Shown here in pieces: positions 5,189-8,097 of a stretch of DNA of 8,097 nucleotides. Origin of the DNA: an uncultured Clostridia bacterium (GTDB lineage: Bacteria > Bacillota > Clostridia > Christensenellales > Aristaeellaceae); contig CAKTWP010000042.1 in assembly GCA_934630705.1 (NCBI GenBank), positions 1 to 8,097 of the forward strand, given 5' to 3'. Every line of letters begins with the position of its first letter. Position 1 is the first letter of the stretch. A model generated the notes under the pieces. It did not search any database, had not been told where the DNA came from, and was given only the letters and a program-made list of their open reading frames with translations. Made by a program: the position numbers and the translations under genes.

Positions 5189-5859
5189 ATGGAACTGGAA
5201 GGAAAGATTATCAATTTTCTGGGCGACAGCATCACCGAGGGCGCGGGCGTGGCAGACCCGGCCAATGTGTTTCCCGCGCGGCTGGCGCGGATGTGCCGCC
5301 TGAAGGAAGCGCGGAACTATGGCGTCGGCGGCACGCGGATTGCCCATCAGGATGAGATCGGCACCCATCCCGCCGGGAACGCCGTCTGGAATCAGGACTT
5401 CTGCCAGCGCGCCCTGGAAATGGACGCGAATGCGGACGCGGTGGTGGTTTTTGGCGGCACCAATGATTTCGGCCACGGCGACCGCCCCATCGGCGCGTTT
5501 GCCGATCGCACGCCCGAAACCTTTTACGGCGCAGTACATACCCTGATGCGCACGCTCATTGAGCGGTATCCCGGCAAACCCCTTGTGTTCCTCACTCCGC
5601 TTCACCGCCTGAATGAGGATAATCCCCGGGGCGACGGATACAAGGTGCGCCCGGTAGGCATCTCAATGACTACGTGGATATTATCAAGGAATGCGCGGCG
5701 TTTTATGCCCTGCCCGTGCTGGATCTGCATGCCATGAGCGGCCTGCAGCCCCGGGTGGAATGCATCCAGAAGCAGTTCATGCCCGACGGCCTCCATCCCA
5801 ACGATGCCGGCCACGCCATCCTGGCCGACCGCATCGCCGCTTTCCTGCGCGCGCTGTGA
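5189..5859 (+). pseudogene. SGNH/GDSL-family hydrolase, frameshifted
   Basis: An ATG at 5189, eight bases after AGGGG (5176-5180), opens a GDSL-type hydrolase. Block I is FLGDSITEG with nucleophile Ser14, the block II region is NYGVGG, and block III is GGTND with Asn92. After about residue 157 (KVRPVG, near 5658) the frame turns to nonsense and stops at 5737. The sense continues in the frame two bases on (LNDYVDIIKECAAF...), reaching block V DGLHPNDAGH, with the catalytic Asp and His, and a stop at 5857-5859. Restoring one base would give about 223 residues, normal for this family of esterases, lipases and carbohydrate deacetylases. No signal peptide is seen, so the enzyme would be cytosolic. 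The break may be a true mutation or a sequencing error; with all motifs intact, error or recent loss is likely. Substrate unknown; the nearby GH78-like enzyme hints at glycan de-esterification. Confidence 0.85.
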
Positions 5860-5883
5860 GGGCTGGAAAATTAATGCCATATT

Positions 5884-6058
5884 TGCGAGAGCGGTATGTT
5901 TAGGAATATCTCCACGTGGCCTGCGCTTTTAATGCCTTCGGGTCTGCGAAGCCCTTGGAACTGCCATCGGCCCTGCGCTTGCCCGCGTTACTGGCGATGG
6001 TTCATGACCGTAGGCGCGAAATGCGCCTAAAGCTGCGTTTCTAAATACATCTCTCGCA
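5884..6058. repeat. 175-nt element with long imperfect inverted ends
   Basis: The ends are TGCGAGAG (5884-5891) and CTCTCGCA (6051-6058), a perfect 8-bp pair. After a 2-base bulge it continues with GTATGTTTAG (5894-5903) against CTAAATACAT (6041-6050), nine of ten positions pairing with G-U allowed. Inside are a perfect 7-bp hairpin (6011-6017 with 6023-6029, loop GAAAT), a 5-bp CTTCG/CGAAG hairpin (5936-5951), a CCATCG/CGATGG pair (5964-5969 with 5995-6000) and two copies of CTGCGCTT (5921, 5973). It contains no ORF. It could be a miniature inverted-repeat element or a structured RNA. No target-site duplication is obvious. The rest of the 5860-6231 gap holds only the partial repeat copy C. 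Confidence 0.55.
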
Positions 6059-6187
6059 CGCTTTCAAAGAAAACTGTAAGGACAAGGAAGATAAATAGAT
6101 ATTATCCCAGACTGCCGAAAAGACCCCTATACGCAAAGCGGGATACAATGAGGGGCAGCAAACCCTTCATGTTTCATCGTATCGATC

Positions 6188-6226
6188 GGCCTTCTTGGAG
6201 ACGCCCAGGGGAAGCGCCCTTTGGCC
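6188..6226 (+). repeat. Intergenic repeat, partial copy C
   Basis: GGCCTTCTTGGAG...CAGGGGAAGCGCCCTTTGGCC follows the order of copy A (GGCTTTCTTGGAG...CAGGG...TTCTTTGGCC) and is cut off at GGCC, lacking the right half of the hairpin. It is in the same orientation as A and B, about 1.2 kb from B. It is shorter and more diverged, so less certain. Confidence 0.5.
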
Positions 6227-6233
6227 TTTTTTT
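6205..6233 (+). terminator. Weak terminator-like hairpin with T7
   Basis: CCAGGGG and CCCTTTGG (6205-6224) can form a seven-pair stem including two G-U pairs, followed by CC and T7 (6227-6233). It could end plus-strand transcripts from the SGNH side before they enter the convergent glycosidase gene, whose stop codon shares the last T residues. Stem quality is modest. Confidence 0.4.
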
Positions 6234-7911
6234 ACTTCGTCACCACCGTAACCCCATCCGGCGCATCGTAGGTGACCGATTGCTGATCTGCCCGGACGTG
6301 GACAATGCCATAGGGCGTAGGGAACGTACCCTCGGCCCAGCACAGATCGCCCAGGTTTGGCCGCAGCCGGATTACCCGGCATCCAGGCGCAGCAATTTCA
6401 ATGCCCAGCACCCGCTCCGCCAGAAACGGCGCCGGCCCGCTGGCCCAGCCATGGCATAGGCTGTGGCGCAGGCCGCGATAGCAAAAATCTCCGAAATCTC
6501 CGTGGATGTCCCGTTTGCCCGCGGGCACGGGCGCGTCAATGGGCGCGGCGTTTTCCAGCCATTCCACGTGGAAATCCTCCCAGAACGTGGTCGCGCCCAT
6601 GCGCAGCATCCCGCCGTAATATTCCCGCAATACCTGCAGCGCCGCCGTCATGTCTCCTTCGCTCATTACCTTCAGAATATAATAGCTCATGAAGGTGGAC
6701 ATGCCCCTCGCTCCGCCATCAGCCAGCGCCCGCGCCGCCTCATTCATGGGCCGCAGCCCCGCCAGCGCCTGCATGGCCATGGCCTGCTTCGCGCCATGGC
6801 AGTCCGGGCAGTGCCGCCGCATGGCCGCCGCCCGGTTGGCAAACAGCGCCGCCGCTTCGGCGTCCTTCAGCCATCCCGCCATTTCCGCCGCCGCGTCCAT
6901 GGCCAGAATAAACAACCCGTGCACCCCGGCCTCCGCCGCCGGGGTTTTTGCCGTGGGCCAGTCCAGAAAATAGGCGGGCAGCGCGTGATTTCCGTCCTCG
7001 TCCACAAAGGACGCCATGTGCCGCCCCAGCGCCATGGCATATTCCCCGTTCTGGGCAAGGAAGGCGTCGTCGCCGGTGGCCATGTAATAATCCCGCAAAA
7101 TCAGCAGCCACCACAGCGAATACGCCGGCATCCCATTCATGAACCGGGGCAGCGGCGCTTTCTCCCGGGCAAACCGCAGGCTTTCGTCCAGCATGTCCAC
7201 ATGCCCGAACACCGCGCGGATGGTCAGCATTTCCGGGTGTGCATCCCCAATCCAGACCAGCCGATCCCGCTTGATTCCGTCCCAAAGAAGATTCTGCATG
7301 TTGAGATGGCAGGTGTATGCCGCCGTATCATAGATCTGGTTCAGCAGCGGGTCGCTGCATCGAAAGCTGCCCTGATAGGGTAAATCCCGATAGACAAACG
7401 CGCCTGCCGCCGTTTTCAGCGTCCAGCGGCAATCCGGAGAAAGCAGCTCGATCCGCAGGAAACGAAAGCCGGTCTGTCCAAAACTCAGATCGCTCAGGCC
7501 CACCACCGGCACCGTCATGCACCGGGGCGAGTGATCGTTGCACGCGCCCTTTTGCCCCAGCTCGCTCAGGGCTTCGCTGACGCTTTCCCCAAAGGCCAGC
7601 CGCACCTGCGCTTCAGCCAGGGCATTGCCCGGCCGGGGATGGGACGGGCCTACGCCGTGGGTCAACAGCCGAACGCCGCCGTGAAACTCAAACCCGAAGT
7701 CCAGTAGAATCCACGCCCGCTCCATGCTGTCGGCGGGGTTGATCAGCGCCGTCACGTCCGGCTCGTAAAGATCAATCTGCAGGGGCTTTGGGATCAGCAG
7801 GTGCTCGGCGTTTGTCACCGTACCGCCGGATAAAATAATCCGTTTAGGGGATAAATATCGCGTAATCCGCTCTTCCTGCTGCAAAAACGCCTGTGATGAT
7901 AGAAAACTCAT
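6232..7911 (-). CDS. GH78-like glycosidase (alpha-L-rhamnosidase type)
   Basis: The 559-residue product has the features of a GH78 (alpha/alpha)6 barrel with a short beta N-terminal domain (about 1-180) and a C-terminal beta domain (about 500-559). The signature WDGIKRDRLVWIGDAHPE (210-227) matches the acid-bearing loop of alpha-L-rhamnosidases. TTFWEDFHVEW (441-451) and GDFGDFCYRGLRHSLCHGWASG (471-492) are also typical of the family. By alignment with the Bacillus RhaB motif, Asp211, Asp216 and Asp223 fill the Asp/Glu/Asp positions. No signal peptide is seen, so it would act in the cytosol on imported oligosaccharides, releasing L-rhamnose or a related sugar. The start at 7911 follows GAGAGGG; the frame is open to 7995 but that covers the promoter. 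It is shorter than most GH78 enzymes, which often exceed 700 residues. Glycosidase fold is firm; rhamnose specificity is less sure. Confidence 0.85.
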   Translation of the reverse strand: MSFLSSQAFLQQEERITRYLSPKRIILSGGTVTNAEHLLIPKPLQIDLYEPDVTALINPADSMERAWILLDFGFEFHGGVRLLTHGVGPSHPRPGNALAEAQVRLAFGESVSEALSELGQKGACNDHSPRCMTVPVVGLSDLSFGQTGFRFLRIELLSPDCRWTLKTAAGAFVYRDLPYQGSFRCSDPLLNQIYDTAAYTCHLNMQNLLWDGIKRDRLVWIGDAHPEMLTIRAVFGHVDMLDESLRFAREKAPLPRFMNGMPAYSLWWLLILRDYYMATGDDAFLAQNGEYAMALGRHMASFVDEDGNHALPAYFLDWPTAKTPAAEAGVHGLFILAMDAAAEMAGWLKDAEAAALFANRAAAMRRHCPDCHGAKQAMAMQALAGLRPMNEAARALADGGARGMSTFMSYYILKVMSEGDMTAALQVLREYYGGMLRMGATTFWEDFHVEWLENAAPIDAPVPAGKRDIHGDFGDFCYRGLRHSLCHGWASGPAPFLAERVLGIEIAAPGCRVIRLRPNLGDLCWAEGTFPTPYGIVHVRADQQSVTYDAPDGVTVVTK

Positions 7912-7956
7912 AGGGCAAACCCTCTCTCTGCATGGAATTTCTCTATGGGTTCTTTC

Positions 7957-7985
7957 ATTATAATAGACGTATCCGAAAAAGGCAA
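7957..7985 (-). promoter_or_regulatory. Promoter of the GH78-like gene
   Basis: On the minus strand, TTGCCT (7985-7980) and a perfect TATAAT (7962-7957) are 17 bases apart. Transcription would start near 7950, about 39 bases before the ATG. I found no clear catabolite (cre) site in the region. Confidence 0.75.
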
Positions 7986-8040
7986 GCAGAAACAAATCAT
8001 GAAAAAGATCGAAAAAGGAGAAAAAACATTAAAAAGGGGG

Positions 8041-8070
8041 TTGACAGAGAGTGGGGGGATGTGTTATTAT
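8041..8070 (+). promoter_or_regulatory. Divergent promoter for a gene beyond the right edge
   Basis: Consensus TTGACA (8041-8046), an 18-base spacer and TATTAT (8065-8070) preceded by TGT (extended -10) form a strong plus-strand promoter. The start would be near 8077, so its gene lies outside the window. It is divergent from the GH78-like gene, a common arrangement for a sugar regulator or transporter, but the gene is unseen. Confidence 0.7.
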
Positions 8071-8097
8071 AACTGAGCGCTTGAGCGACGGGGGAAG

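Noticed and set aside
4594..5303. Several overlapping plus-strand open frames of 70-160 codons between mgtE and the SGNH gene
   Set aside because: They run through the repeat copies, the promoters and the start of the SGNH gene, lack ribosome sites, and give low-complexity Pro/Arg/Gly-rich products.
6121..6149. TACAAT at 6144-6149 resembling the gap -10 context
   Set aside because: No -35 lies at 16-18 bases and no plus-strand gene follows.
6463..7383. A 306-codon plus-strand open frame inside the GH78-like gene
   Set aside because: It is Arg/His/Pro/Gln-rich and lies antisense to a protein with clear family motifs.
8071..8085. AGCGCT palindrome as a LacI/CcpA-type operator
   Set aside because: Symmetry stops at six bases, so it does not support an operator.
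1..8097. tRNA, rRNA, CRISPR array, transposase or integrase
   Set aside because: No cloverleaf, spaced direct repeats or recombinase motifs were seen on either strand.

Overview
The window looks like chromosomal DNA of a fairly GC-rich Firmicute of class Clostridia, probably a gut or gut-like anaerobe. The reasons are strong purine-rich Shine-Dalgarno sites, sigma-A promoters with 16-18 base spacers, an NAD-type clostridial GAPDH, an MgtE magnesium channel, a SpoVK/CbbX-like AAA+ ATPase and a compact GH78-type glycosidase. No taxonomic marker is present, so the assignment rests on protein style only.

Layout, left to right. (1) 1-408, minus strand: N-terminal part of an AAA+ ATPase running off the left edge, with a near-consensus promoter that carries a palindrome over its -10. 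(2) 552-1738, plus strand: the gap (GAPDH) transcription unit with promoter, 5' hairpin, CDS and intrinsic terminator. (3) 1737-3047: a more AT-rich island with a small ribbon-helix-helix regulator (minus), an AT-rich divergent promoter region with two inverted repeats, a two-gene plus-strand operon (zinc-ribbon protein, then two-TM membrane protein) and a bidirectional terminator. (4) 3061-4757, minus strand: mgtE behind a leader of about 300 nt with overlapping small reading frames and competing pairings. (5) 4758-5120: non-coding, with two diverged copies of an intergenic repeat, one forming a perfect 20-bp hairpin, and a G-rich minus strand between them. (6) 5121-5859, plus strand: an SGNH/GDSL hydrolase broken by one frameshift. 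(7) 5860-6231: non-coding, dominated by a 175-nt element with long imperfect terminal inverted repeats, plus a third partial copy of the repeat. (8) 6232-7985, minus strand: a GH78-like (alpha-L-rhamnosidase-type) glycosidase, with a divergent promoter at 8041 for a gene beyond the right edge.

The genes do not form one pathway. Glycolysis (gap), magnesium uptake (mgtE) and glycan breakdown (GH78-like, perhaps the SGNH esterase) are separate units divided by terminators or repeats. The stretches most worth a second look are the mgtE leader, the 175-nt inverted-repeat element, the dispersed hairpin repeat family and the RHH/zinc-ribbon/membrane-protein island. None can be called a new system from sequence alone.
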